Under the pieces are notes generated by a model. That model worked only from the letters and a program-made list of their open reading frames with translations. It was not told the DNA's origin and searched no databases. This document shows positions 1 to 10,581 of a stretch of 64,000 nt of DNA, one piece after another (position 1 is the stretch's first letter; each line of letters begins with the position of its first letter). The position numbers were made by a program, and so were the translations under genes. This DNA is from Pseudomonadota bacterium (GTDB taxonomy: Bacteria; Pseudomonadota; Alphaproteobacteria; Sphingomonadales; Govanellaceae): positions 124,001 through 188,000 of the forward strand of contig QEVO01000005.1 in the NCBI GenBank assembly GCA_003577275.1, written 5' to 3'.

Positions 1-2
1 AG

Positions 3-1535
3 CGCGCGCCCACCGTCGCCACCACGCGCCGCGTAACGGCCCATGCGCCAAGCCAAATCCAAAAGGCCACCTACAAGTTTTTCGCCACCGCGGCGGCGCT
101 GTTCGTGCTGCAGATCATCGCCGGCATTCTGACCGTGCATGATTTTCTCGGGCTGACGACGCTGTTTGGCGTTGATCTTTCAACGGCGCTGCCGATCACC
201 ATCACCCGCAGCTGGCATTTGCAGTTGGCGCTGATGTGGATTTCCGCCTGCTGGATCGGCGCCTCGATTTTTGTGCTCTCCACCGCCGCCGAAGAGACGC
301 CCCGCGGCCAATTGACGCTGGTGAACGTCATTTATGGCCTGACGGTGACGATGGTCGCGGGCAGCCTCGTCGGCGTGTTCATGGGCCCCCATGGCCTGTT
401 GGGTGCGCAGTGGAATTTCTTTGGCAATCAAGGCTGGGAATTCGTCGAACAGGGCAAGTTCTGGCAAGGAATGCTGTTTGTCATCTTCGCCCTGTGGGCG
501 GTGGCGGTGGCGCGCTTCGTGCTGCCCGCCTGGCGCGACAACCCGCCGTGGACGCTGCCCAAGTGGCTGCTTTATGCGGTCGTTGCCATCGTCGTGCTGT
601 TCATCTCCGGCTTCGTGGCGACGCCCGAGACCAATTTCGTCATCGCCGATTTCTGGCGCTGGGCGGTGATTCACATGTGGGTGGAAGCCTTCTTCGAGGT
701 CTTCGCCACCATCGTGCTTGCCTATTTCATGTATCTGATGGGCTTTGTCAGCCACAACGCCGCCTCGCGCATCGTTTATCTGGCGGCGTTGCTGTTCCTC
801 GGCTCCGGCCTCTTAGGGATCGCGCATAACTTTTATTGGAACGCCAAGCCGGTGGCGACAGTGGCCATCGGCAGCGTCTTCTCCACCTTGCAAGTGGTGC
901 CGCTGATTTTGCTGACGCTGGAGGCCTGGCAATTCCGCAAGACGCCGGAGCGGCTGATGAATGGGCGCGGCCTGGATCAGGGCGAAATTTTCGGTCAACA
1001 GGAAGCCTTTCTGTTCCTGCTGGGCGTCAATTTCTGGAATTTCCTGGGCGCCGGTGTGTTCGGCTTCATCATCAACCTGCCGATCGTCAACTACTATGAA
1101 CACGGCACCTATTTGACCGTCAATCACGGCCATGCGGCGCTGATGGGGGTTTACGGCAACCTGGCCTTGGCGGCGATCGTGTTCTGCGCCCGCTATCTGG
1201 TGCGCTCGCAAGCCTGGAACGCCAAGCTCCTTCATACCGCCTTCTGGTCGATCAATATCGGCCTGGCGCTGATGGTGGTCATGGACTTGTTCCCGGTGGG
1301 GATTGACCAGTTCATGGCCGTGCTCGATCACGGCTTCTGGTATGCCCGTTCCGCCGACTACATCAACAGTGCGACCTTCCAGAGCCTGACCTGGGCGCGT
1401 ATTCTCGGCGGCGCGATCTTTACGCTGGGCGGCGTGCTGCCCTTGGCGTGGTTCGCCATCAGCCGCCTGGCCGCGCTGAAACCGGTAAGCGCCATGAAGG
1501 CGGACTTAGAACCAGCCGCCCTGCCGGCCGAATAG
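3..1535 (+). CDS. NorB-family membrane oxidoreductase, C-terminal part; nitric oxide dismutase-like (5' end outside window)
   Basis: The reading frame is open from base 3, so the N-terminus is cut by the window edge; about 510 residues are visible, against roughly 750-800 for a quinol-type NO reductase. It is a polytopic haem-copper superfamily protein. Counting from the Met codon at 105, the haem ligand region is RSWH (H38), the FeB histidine and glutamate are H190 and E194 (HMWVE), and a second FeB histidine is H241. Spacing H190 to H241 is 51, the same as H508-H559 of Geobacillus qNOR. The next residue is Asn242 where qNOR has a His ligand, and Gln263 replaces the Glu at 581. The quinol motif HxxxExxxF reads VHDFLGLTTL. 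These three changes match those I recall for NO dismutase (2 NO to N2 + O2), but the assignment rests on memory of that alignment. It could also be another non-canonical NOR clade. Confidence 0.8.
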   Translation, partial: RAPTVATTRRVTAHAPSQIQKATYKFFATAAALFVLQIIAGILTVHDFLGLTTLFGVDLSTALPITITRSWHLQLALMWISACWIGASIFVLSTAAEETPRGQLTLVNVIYGLTVTMVAGSLVGVFMGPHGLLGAQWNFFGNQGWEFVEQGKFWQGMLFVIFALWAVAVARFVLPAWRDNPPWTLPKWLLYAVVAIVVLFISGFVATPETNFVIADFWRWAVIHMWVEAFFEVFATIVLAYFMYLMGFVSHNAASRIVYLAALLFLGSGLLGIAHNFYWNAKPVATVAIGSVFSTLQVVPLILLTLEAWQFRKTPERLMNGRGLDQGEIFGQQEAFLFLLGVNFWNFLGAGVFGFIINLPIVNYYEHGTYLTVNHGHAALMGVYGNLALAAIVFCARYLVRSQAWNAKLLHTAFWSINIGLALMVVMDLFPVGIDQFMAVLDHGFWYARSADYINSATFQSLTWARILGGAIFTLGGVLPLAWFAISRLAALKPVSAMKADLEPAALPAE

Positions 1536-1567
1536 TATTCCAATTCCAGCCTTTCCCCAAGCCAAGC

Positions 1568-1592
1568 GCCGGCCCCCGACATGGGGGCCGGC
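1568..1592. terminator. GC-rich hairpin after the NOR-like gene
   Basis: Perfect 10-bp inverted repeat gccggccccc / gggggccggc with a 5-nt loop, 33 bp after the NOR-like stop codon. There is no T-run, so it may be a pause or an mRNA-stabilising structure rather than a classical intrinsic terminator. It separates the NOR-like gene from the sugar operon. Confidence 0.55.
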
Positions 1593-1605
1593 GGCGGCAA
1601 CGCCG

Positions 1606-1652
1606 TTGACTTAAGGGACGGTTTGCGTTTATGGTCTATTGGTAAGACCAAT
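1606..1652 (+). promoter_or_regulatory. Promoter and GntR-type operator of the fucose operon
   Basis: A TTGACT -35-like hexamer at 1606-1611 is followed after 17 nt by TTATGG (1629-1634). The perfect palindrome ATTGGT-AAG-ACCAAT sits at 1638-1652, just downstream, where a bound repressor would block initiation. The same palindrome recurs at five other promoters in the island. Confidence 0.65.
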
Positions 1653-1689
1653 TAAATAGCTATGCCGCATCAAGACGAAGAGGGAGGCC

Positions 1690-2124
1690 ATGCTGAAAGG
1701 TATCGACCCGCTCCTTGGCCCTGATCTTCTGCGCCTCCTTGCCGCCATGGGTCATGGCGATGAGCTGGTCATCGCCGACGCCAATTTTCCCGCCGCAAGC
1801 GTGGCCCGGCGGCTGGTGCGGTGCGACGGCGTGAACGTGACGCAAGCGTTGGCGGCGATTTTGACGCTGTTTCCCCTCGACCAGTATGTGCCCAAGCCGG
1901 CGATGGTGATGGCGGTGGTGGGCGATCCATCGGCGACGCCGGATACGTATGCCGACTTTTCTCGCGCCATCGCCGTGGCGGAAGGCAAGCCGGTTGACCT
2001 GGAGCGGATCGAACGCTTCGCCTTTTATGAGCGCGCCCGCCAGGCGTTCGGCGTGGTGGCGACCTCCGACACCCGACTCTATGGCAATATCATCATCGCC
2101 AAAGGCGTCGTCGCCCCCAGCTAA
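1690..2124 (+). CDS. fucU: RbsD/FucU family sugar mutarotase
   Basis: A 144-residue cytosolic protein of the RbsD/FucU family, which interconverts anomers of L-fucose or ribose. The N-terminal MGHGDELVIADANFP block carries the conserved catalytic histidine (H22), and the C-terminal RLYGNIIIAKGVV block is typical of the FucU branch. The start is preceded by an AGAGGGAGG ribosome site. It is the first gene of the operon behind the 1638-1652 operator, and the dehydratase follows 21 bp after it. In this context it would supply the anomer of L-fucose used by the aldose dehydrogenase at 4204. Substrate is inferred from neighbours; the family assignment is firm. Confidence 0.85.
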   Translation: MLKGIDPLLGPDLLRLLAAMGHGDELVIADANFPAASVARRLVRCDGVNVTQALAAILTLFPLDQYVPKPAMVMAVVGDPSATPDTYADFSRAIAVAEGKPVDLERIERFAFYERARQAFGVVATSDTRLYGNIIIAKGVVAPS

Positions 2125-2145
2125 AAAAGTAAAAGGACATCTCTC

Positions 2146-4202
<2,057 letters not shown>

Positions 4203-4203
4203 C

Positions 4204-5226
4204 ATGACGACCATCAAGACACGCCCCATCGGCAGAACCAAAGTCCGGGTCAGCGAACTGGGATTTGGCGGCGCGCCCCTGGGCAACCTTTATGCCGAAC
4301 TGGCCGATGATCAGGCGCTGGCCACCGTGCGCGCCGCCTATGATGGCGGCATTCGCTATCTGGACACCGCCCCCTACTACGGCCACGGCTTGAGCGAGCA
4401 TCGCATCGGCCAGGCCTTGCGTAACGTACCGCGCGACAGCTTCGTTTTATCCACCAAGATCGGCCGCTTGCTCAAACCCGAGGACCCCAGCCGCATCGAG
4501 CCCGGACAGTTTCCCGGCTGCCTGCCCTTCAAGCCGGTGTTCGATTATTCCTATGACGGCGTCATGCGCTCCTTCGAGGACAGTCTGCAGCGCTTAGGTT
4601 TTCACCGCATCGACATCATGCTCATTCATGACGTCGATGTGTGGACCCATCAAACCCAGGAAGCCACCGATGCGCGTTTTCGCGAGGTGATGGAGGGCGG
4701 CTATAAGGCGCTTGATAAATTGCGGGCCGAGGGCGTGATCGGCGCCATCGGCTGCGGCCTGAACGAATGGCAGGCCTGCGAGCGCTTCGCCCGCGCCGGC
4801 GACTTTGATTGTTTTTTATTGGCCAGCCGCTATACCCTCCTGGAGCAGGAATCGCTCGATACTTTGTTGCCGCTGTGCCAACAAAAATCCATCAGCATCA
4901 TCATCGGCGGGCCATATAATACCGGCATCTTGGCCACTGGCGCGGTGCCCGGCGCTTATTACAATTACGTGCCCGCGCCGCCGGAAATCCTTGATAAGGT
5001 GCGCAAGATCGAAGCCGTCTGCGCCCGTCATAACGTTTCCCTGGCCGCCGCCGCCCTGGCTTTTCCGCTGCATCACCCGGCGGTGGCGGCGGTCATTCCC
5101 GGCGCGCGATCGGTAACCGAAATCGAACGCAATATCGCCACCTACCAAACGACGATTCCTACGGCACTGTGGCGCGAGCTTAAAAGCGAAGGATTGTTGC
5201 GCGTTGACGCCCCGACGCCTTCATGA
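4204..5226 (+). CDS. Aldo/keto reductase, L-fucose (D-threo-aldose) 1-dehydrogenase type
   Basis: A 340-residue AKR barrel. I chose the ATG one base after the SDR stop; the longer frame upstream is out-of-frame readthrough of the SDR gene. The AKR tetrad is visible as D and Y in YLDTAPYYG, K in LSTKIGRL and H in LIHDVD. Family members oxidise L-fucose, D-arabinose or L-xylose at C1 to the lactone with NAD(P)+. In this operon it is the entry step to L-fuconate, but no dedicated lactonase follows it. It is probably cytosolic, as there is no signal peptide. Confidence 0.85.
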   Translation: MTTIKTRPIGRTKVRVSELGFGGAPLGNLYAELADDQALATVRAAYDGGIRYLDTAPYYGHGLSEHRIGQALRNVPRDSFVLSTKIGRLLKPEDPSRIEPGQFPGCLPFKPVFDYSYDGVMRSFEDSLQRLGFHRIDIMLIHDVDVWTHQTQEATDARFREVMEGGYKALDKLRAEGVIGAIGCGLNEWQACERFARAGDFDCFLLASRYTLLEQESLDTLLPLCQQKSISIIIGGPYNTGILATGAVPGAYYNYVPAPPEILDKVRKIEAVCARHNVSLAAAALAFPLHHPAVAAVIPGARSVTEIERNIATYQTTIPTALWRELKSEGLLRVDAPTPS

Positions 5227-5250
5227 TTATCCAGCGAATAAATAAAAATC

Positions 5251-6057
5251 ATGCGCACTGATCTTACAACAGAGCAGATTGACCTCTACCGGCGGGATGG
5301 CTTCCTTTATTATCCGAATTTTCTGGATCAATCGGAAGTCGCCGAATTGAAAGACGCGGTTCTTGCCGCCATATCGACCATGGGCAAGCGCAAAGTGGCG
5401 GGCGACGGCGCCAACCTGATGGAAGGCGACACGCACTATGACCGCGTTTTTACCCAGCGCATCAACCTGTGGAAAGTCAGCGACACGGTGAGGCGCTACC
5501 TGCAGGCGCGCGATCTGGGCCGCCTGCTGTGCGATTTGGAGGGCGTGCCCGCCATGCGGGTGTGGCACGATCAAGCGTTCATCAAGGAGCCTTACGCCAA
5601 CGCCACCACGCTGCACCTGGATGATCCCTACTGGTCATTTTATTCGCATCACGCCATCACCATCTGGATCGCCCTGGAAGACGCAACCATCGCCAATGGC
5701 TGTTTATGTTTCATCCCCGGCAGTCATAAGATCGCCGCTTACGACAATATCAATGTCGGCCGCAACACGGATTTTGGCGCCTTGATGCAGGTCTATCCGC
5801 AGATGGCGGCGATGGATCCGGTCCTAGTCCCGATGAAGGCCGGCGATTGCAGCTTTCATAACGGCTTGACGGCGCATGGCGCCGGCGTCAACATGACCCG
5901 GCAGCGCCGCATCGCCATGACCTGCGCCTACATGCCCGACGGCAGCGCCTTCAATGGTCAGCAGAACATTTTGCCCGATGATTACTTCCGGTCCCTGACC
6001 ATCGGCGATATCTTGAAGGATGACCGGCAAAATCCGCTAGTTTATTCTAAAGAATAA
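5251..6057 (+). CDS. Phytanoyl-CoA dioxygenase (PhyH) family Fe(II)/2-oxoglutarate oxygenase
   Basis: A 268-residue cytosolic protein beginning LTTEQIDLYRRDGFLYYPNF, the standard PhyH opening. The iron ligands are HxD at H122/D124 (TLHLDD) and a distal His at about 209 (LTAHGAGVN), followed by the arginine region that binds 2-oxoglutarate. It lies 24 bp after the aldose dehydrogenase, so it is probably co-transcribed. PhyH proteins occur in sugar clusters with unknown roles; here it might hydroxylate or demethylate a modified fucose or an aglycone, but the substrate cannot be read from sequence. Confidence 0.8.
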   Translation: MRTDLTTEQIDLYRRDGFLYYPNFLDQSEVAELKDAVLAAISTMGKRKVAGDGANLMEGDTHYDRVFTQRINLWKVSDTVRRYLQARDLGRLLCDLEGVPAMRVWHDQAFIKEPYANATTLHLDDPYWSFYSHHAITIWIALEDATIANGCLCFIPGSHKIAAYDNINVGRNTDFGALMQVYPQMAAMDPVLVPMKAGDCSFHNGLTAHGAGVNMTRQRRIAMTCAYMPDGSAFNGQQNILPDDYFRSLTIGDILKDDRQNPLVYSKE

Positions 6058-6073
6058 CGGAAAGGAAAAGCTG

Positions 6074-6961
6074 ATGCGCGGTCTTATATTACTGGCAATC
6101 CTATCATCCTTGGTGCTGGGCGGTTGCGCGACGACCGCCAAAAAGCCGGCGGTGGAGGAAATCGCGGTCCGCGCCTACTATGTCGCCTTCACGCCCACCG
6201 GCGATGCGCCGCCGCACAACGTCGCCGGCGTGCTGCGCGTGCCGCAGGGCGTCGACGGCAAGCTGCCCGCGGTGGTCATCGTACATGGCTCCAATGGCGT
6301 GGATGGGCGCGGCGGTTATCATGCGGCATCGCTTAATGGCCATGGCATCGCCACTTTGGAGATCGATTTATGGGCGGCGCGGCGTAACTTTGCCGGCGCC
6401 GGCGGACGCCCTAAGAGCGTGCCTGAAACCCTACCCGACGCCTTCGGCGCGCTTAAGTACCTTGCCGGACTGCCATTCATCGATTCCAACCGCATCGGCA
6501 TTACCGGTTATTCATGGGGCGGCGTCGTCTCCATGCTGACGGCAACCAAACCCTATGCGGATAAATTCAGCCGCGACGGCCTGCGCTTCGCCGCCCATGT
6601 TCCGTTCTATCCGGTATGCTGGGTTTATAACACGGTGCCGGGGTATGAATTTGCACAACTGACCGGCGCGCCGGTGCTGTTGCTGGCGGGCGCGGACGAT
6701 ACTTATGATGAGCCCGACACCTGCAATAAACTGGTCGAGGGACTGCCTGCCGATACCAGACCGTATGTATCCGTAACCGTCTACCCCGGCGCCACGCACG
6801 CCTGGAATATGCCGGGCGATGCCCTACTGATCGTCAATGATCCGTTTGCCCATAAGGGCAAGGGCGGCGAGGTGCGTTTTCAATCCAATCCAGAAGTGAC
6901 GGAACAATCACGGGTGGCAACGGATGCATTTTTCGTCAAGGCCCTGGGAGTGAAGAAATAA
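6074..6961 (+). CDS. Dienelactone-hydrolase-like alpha/beta hydrolase lipoprotein
   Basis: A 295-residue exported protein with a lipoprotein signal (LLAILSSLVLGGC, lipid on Cys18). The fold is alpha/beta hydrolase: IVHGSNG for the oxyanion loop, GYSWGG with a serine nucleophile (true dienelactone hydrolases use Cys), and ATHAWN with the catalytic His near the end. It follows the PhyH gene by 16 bp. Likely jobs are a periplasmic esterase acting on acylated glycosides, or a lactonase for the sugar lactone made by the dehydrogenases, since the cluster lacks a recognised lactonase. Family firm, substrate unknown. Confidence 0.75.
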   Translation: MRGLILLAILSSLVLGGCATTAKKPAVEEIAVRAYYVAFTPTGDAPPHNVAGVLRVPQGVDGKLPAVVIVHGSNGVDGRGGYHAASLNGHGIATLEIDLWAARRNFAGAGGRPKSVPETLPDAFGALKYLAGLPFIDSNRIGITGYSWGGVVSMLTATKPYADKFSRDGLRFAAHVPFYPVCWVYNTVPGYEFAQLTGAPVLLLAGADDTYDEPDTCNKLVEGLPADTRPYVSVTVYPGATHAWNMPGDALLIVNDPFAHKGKGGEVRFQSNPEVTEQSRVATDAFFVKALGVKK

Positions 6962-7007
6962 ACCCCCTAAACCGGCCCGGTATTGCGTCGGATCGTCCCA
7001 TTGTGGG

Positions 7008-7037
7008 TTGACAACAATTTTAATTGGTCATACCAAT
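7008..7037 (+). promoter_or_regulatory. Promoter and operator of TonB receptor 1
   Basis: TTGACA at 7008-7013 acts as a -35 hexamer. The perfect palindrome ATTGGT-CAT-ACCAAT at 7023-7037 covers the spacer and -10 area. The receptor therefore seems to have its own promoter under the island's regulator, although it directly follows the fucose operon. Confidence 0.65.
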
Positions 7038-7150
7038 TATACCTGCTGGGGACAAAACAACGAATTGCAAGCGGCGTAAGACCGGAAGCCGGGGGTTTTT
7101 TGCATACCCCGCCCATACCACTTTATTATAATTCTAAGAGGAATCGCGCC

Positions 7151-9466
7151 ATGTTCACTGTCATTTCTTCGCATCCAGGCTTTGCGCCTAAACGCAGGTC
7201 AGCGCAGCTTGTCCGCTCAACGTCTCTCTTGGCCTTGTCGTTATGTTTGCCGGCCGCTCCTGGGCTGGCCCAAGACGCGCCAGGCGCCGCCTTTATCACC
7301 GACGAGATCGTCGTCACTACCCGGAAGCGGGAAGAGCTGTTGCAAGACGTTCCCATCTCTATTGCCGCCTTTACGACGCGGGATATCGAAAAAACCGGCA
7401 TGCAGAGCGTGGAGGATGTCGCCCGCTTGACGCCGGGCTTTACCTTCGCGCCCCTGTTCGGCGGCGATGCCTCAACGCCGGTCATTCGCGGCCTATCCAC
7501 CACCATCGGCGAACCTAACGTCGGTTTCTTCGTTGATGGGGTCTATCAATCATCCCGCGCCGCCATGGATGCCCTGCTGGCCAACAGCATCGAGCGGATT
7601 GAGGTCGCCAAAGGTCCGCAAAGCGCGCTCTATGGCCGCAATACCTTCGGCGGCGCCGTCAACTTCATCACCAAGCGCGCCTCCAACGAGTTTGAAGGGC
7701 AGGCGGAAGCGACCTATGGCCGCAAGGATAGAATTGATATCAAGGGCAGCATCAGCGGTCCCATTGTGGAGGACCGGCTGTTTGCCCGCATCGCCGGCTC
7801 CTATTTCGAGCGTGACGGCTACTTCACCAACGAGCTGACGGGCGATGATCTTGACGATAAGCAGACCGCGGCCGTTGCCGGATCGCTGGAAGCCAGACCC
7901 AGCGACAATCTGCGCGTCACTTGGCGCATGTCGTATGAGGATACCGACGACGGCGATGATCCCTTGCGCTTTGTTGCCAATAACGCGCGTCTTCATACCA
8001 TTGCCGTCGCGCCCGCTTTCCAATTCGTGTCCGGCGAGGTTCCCGGCGCCAGAAGCGGTTTTGCCGTCACCCCTGGGTTCTTCAAGCGCAACAACCTGAC
8101 AACCTCGTTGGCCCTTGACTGGGACGTGGGCGATTACACCATCACCTCCATCACCGGCTACAATGACCTGAAAACCAAGCGCGACCAGGATAGCGATTTC
8201 GAGGCGCGCAGCATCCGCTACCTGAATAGCAGGGTGGACTTGGAGGAAATCAGCCAGGAGCTGCGCATCACTTCGCCGCAGGAGGAGCGTTTCCGCTGGA
8301 TGTTGGGCGCCTACTACTATGATCTCGATTCAAAAACCAATAATCGTGATCTGCGGACCGGACTGGGGTCCGCCATCCCTGGCTTTCCGCCCTTCACCAG
8401 CATTTTCTCCGCCGGTCTGATCAACGAAACGCAGGAAAAGACCGAGAACTTCGCCATCTTCGGCGAGGCCGGATTTGATCTTACCCAAGACCTGAAGGCA
8501 ACCTTCTCCGGCCGCTATAGCTGGGAAGAAAAGAAGGTGATGGCGGTGGATACCAATCCCCTGACGCTGGCGTCCGGCACCTTTGAGGATAAGGCGGATT
8601 TTAATAACTTCACGCCGCGCTTTACCTTGGATTATCACATCACGGAAGACGCATTGGTCTATGGTAGCGTCGCTCGCGCTGTGAAATCCGGCGGCTTTAA
8701 CGTCGTCACCGTGGCGGGCCTCATTCTTGATGAGGAGCGGTCATATACCCCCGAGAAGAGTTGGCATTACGAATTGGGCGCCAAAACCAATTGGTTCGAC
8801 AACCGCCTGACGTTCAATGCGGCCGCATTCTATATCCGCTGGACGGATCAGATCGTACGCGCGGTAGGCGCCACTGGCGCTTTGTTGAACGTGAACGCCG
8901 GCAAGACCACCTCCCAGGGCTTCGAGCTGGAAATGTCGGCCCGTCCGGCGGAAGGCCTTGAGATTAACGGCGGCTTTGCCTACACCGATTCGAAGTACAA
9001 GGACTACTTCTTTGCAGCCCTGGTCTCATTCGTTGGCTTCACGCCGGAAGAAGCGCAGCTCGCCGGCACCAATCTGCAATATGTCTCCAAGTACACCGCC
9101 AATGGATCGATCCAGTACACCCACCCCATCGCCAACGACTTCGACTGGTTTGGTCGGGTTGACTTGAGCTATCAATCCAAGCAGAGCATCGTGCAGCCGG
9201 GCGGTTCCTATGTCGGCGACCGCACGCTGGTCAATCTGCGCACCGGCATTGAAACTGAGCGCTACTCGCTGACCTTCTGGGTCAACAATCTATTTAAAGA
9301 CAAGGGCGCGGTCACCGGTGTTTACACCACCAATCCCGCCAGCCGCTATGATACGGCGGCGGGTCTGATCGGTTTGGGGCCGGTGGTGGGCATGCAGGCC
9401 TTTGGCGCGCTGGTTACCTCCGCCGATCCACGCACTTGGGGCGTCACCGCCCGGGCAAAGTTCTAA
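7151..9466 (+). CDS. TonB-dependent outer-membrane receptor 1
   Basis: A 771-residue receptor. I chose the ATG at 7151, which gives a signal peptide ending in GLAQDAPGA, with a leader purine stretch upstream; an in-frame start at 6983 would translate through the promoter. The plug domain begins with the TonB-box-like DEIVVTTRKREELLQDVPISI and includes IRGLSTTIGEPNVGFFVDGVY and RIEVAKGPQSALYGRNTFGGAVNFITK. The C-terminus TWGVTARAKF ends in an aromatic residue as outer-membrane barrels do. It likely imports fucose- or rhamnose-containing oligosaccharides. The ligand is inferred from the operon and shared operator. Confidence 0.9.
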   Translation: MFTVISSHPGFAPKRRSAQLVRSTSLLALSLCLPAAPGLAQDAPGAAFITDEIVVTTRKREELLQDVPISIAAFTTRDIEKTGMQSVEDVARLTPGFTFAPLFGGDASTPVIRGLSTTIGEPNVGFFVDGVYQSSRAAMDALLANSIERIEVAKGPQSALYGRNTFGGAVNFITKRASNEFEGQAEATYGRKDRIDIKGSISGPIVEDRLFARIAGSYFERDGYFTNELTGDDLDDKQTAAVAGSLEARPSDNLRVTWRMSYEDTDDGDDPLRFVANNARLHTIAVAPAFQFVSGEVPGARSGFAVTPGFFKRNNLTTSLALDWDVGDYTITSITGYNDLKTKRDQDSDFEARSIRYLNSRVDLEEISQELRITSPQEERFRWMLGAYYYDLDSKTNNRDLRTGLGSAIPGFPPFTSIFSAGLINETQEKTENFAIFGEAGFDLTQDLKATFSGRYSWEEKKVMAVDTNPLTLASGTFEDKADFNNFTPRFTLDYHITEDALVYGSVARAVKSGGFNVVTVAGLILDEERSYTPEKSWHYELGAKTNWFDNRLTFNAAAFYIRWTDQIVRAVGATGALLNVNAGKTTSQGFELEMSARPAEGLEINGGFAYTDSKYKDYFFAALVSFVGFTPEEAQLAGTNLQYVSKYTANGSIQYTHPIANDFDWFGRVDLSYQSKQSIVQPGGSYVGDRTLVNLRTGIETERYSLTFWVNNLFKDKGAVTGVYTTNPASRYDTAAGLIGLGPVVGMQAFGALVTSADPRTWGVTARAKF

Positions 9467-9482
9467 GAGTATATCCATAAGG

Positions 9483-9518
9483 GACGTTGGCGCGCCAAAA
9501 TGCGCCAACGTCTTTTTT
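9483..9518. terminator. Intrinsic terminator between convergent operons
   Basis: An 11-bp perfect stem (gacgttggcgc / gcgccaacgtc) with an 8-nt loop, followed by TTTTTTTA on the plus strand. It lies between the receptor stop and the stop of the last gene of the minus-strand operon; a short run of As on the left side is missing, so it mainly serves the plus strand. Confidence 0.85.
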
Positions 9519-9531
9519 TATGCAATGATCG

Positions 9532-9993
9532 CTATTTCCGCAGTTGCGCGATGACGTCGATTTCGATCAGAAAGCCGTGCCCCCATTCGACTCCGGGCAC
9601 CGTGGTGCGGGCGGGTTTGTAGGTGGGAAAATAGGTCGCGTAGATGGCGTTCATGGCGGCAAAGTCCGAAGGGTTTTGCAGATAAACGCTGACCTTGACC
9701 ACATCATCCAAAGTGGCGCCGCCAGCCGCCAGCACCATTTTTAGCGTTTCAAATACCCGGTGCATCTGCGCTTCCAGATCGCCATCCACCACCTTCCCTG
9801 TCGCCGGATCCAAGGGAACGACGCCGGAAACGAATAAAAACCCATTGGCGGCGATGGCATGAGAATAGGGCGGACCCGCCGGCAACTCGGGCACATTGAT
9901 GACCGTTTTATGCGCCGGCGGCTGAGGCTGACATCCGCCGATCATCATGGCGGCGCAGATCATGCCTGCCGCCATGGCCATTTTTGTCCACAT
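9532..9993 (-). CDS. RidA/YjgF-family lipoprotein
   Basis: A 153-residue RidA-fold protein with an unusual lipoprotein signal peptide (lipobox MIGGC, Cys21). The RidA core is intact: [18 protein letters not shown], the linker [16 protein letters not shown], the conserved Arg in PARTTVPG that binds the substrate carboxylate, and a terminal EIDVIAQL. Cytosolic RidA deaminates reactive enamines from PLP enzymes; an exported form must have another job. It is the last gene of the long minus-strand operon and lies 15 bp after a second exported RidA. Confidence 0.8.
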   Translation of the reverse strand: MWTKMAMAAGMICAAMMIGGCQPQPPAHKTVINVPELPAGPPYSHAIAANGFLFVSGVVPLDPATGKVVDGDLEAQMHRVFETLKMVLAAGGATLDDVVKVSVYLQNPSDFAAMNAIYATYFPTYKPARTTVPGVEWGHGFLIEIDVIAQLRK

Positions 9994-10008
9994 CGCGGTT
10001 CCTTTCTG

Positions 10009-10581
10009 TCAGGCGCGCACTTCAAAAATCGCATCGATCTCCACGGCGATATTGATGGGCAGCGAACTGACGCCGACGGCGGTGCGCGCGTGCAGGCCGG
10101 CATCGCCGAACACCTGCACCAAGAGATCAGATGCGCCGTTGATCACTTTGGGCTGATCGGTGAAGCCCTCAACAGCGTTGACGAATCCGCCGACGCGCAC
10201 GCATTGCACCACCCGGTCAAGATCGCCATCGCAGGCCAGCTTCAAGATGGCAAGAATATTAAGTCCCACCTGACGGGCGCAAAGATAGCCCTCCTCCACC
10301 GTCATGTCCTGTCCGACACGACCATAGGATTTGACGCCCTCGGCCGCCGCCGGTCCCTGCCCCGCGGTATAAACCAGGTTCCCGACCTTGCGGAACGGCA
10401 CGTAGGTCGCCACCGGCTTGGGCGCTTGCGGCAAAACAATGCCCAGTTCCTTCAGGCGCGCCTCGATGCGACCGGTGGATAGTGAAGATGCGCTTGCCTC
10501 GCCGCTGTGCGACTTGCCGGCAAGGAGAAACGACAACAAACCGCCGGCCGCCATGGTGCTGAAAAAATCACGCCGTATCAT
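10009..10581 (-). CDS. Tat-exported RidA/YjgF-like protein
   Basis: A 190-residue protein with a Tat-type leader (RRDFF followed by a hydrophobic [11 protein letters not shown] stretch). The mature part resembles the YjgF/chorismate mutase-like subgroup: [33 protein letters not shown], and the closing [25 protein letters not shown] with the conserved Arg. The start overlaps the flavoprotein stop by 4 bp. Together with the lipoprotein RidA downstream it makes a tandem of exported RidA proteins. The role is unknown; binding of a periplasmic keto-sugar or lactone is a guess. Confidence 0.75.
   Translation of the reverse strand: MIRRDFFSTMAAGGLLSFLLAGKSHSGEASASSLSTGRIEARLKELGIVLPQAPKPVATYVPFRKVGNLVYTAGQGPAAAEGVKSYGRVGQDMTVEEGYLCARQVGLNILAILKLACDGDLDRVVQCVRVGGFVNAVEGFTDQPKVINGASDLLVQVFGDAGLHARTAVGVSSLPINIAVEIDAIFEVRA

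Noticed and set aside
6983..7150. Extended N-terminus of TonB receptor 1
   Set aside because: It would be translated from within the promoter/operator and would bury the signal peptide that starts at 7151.
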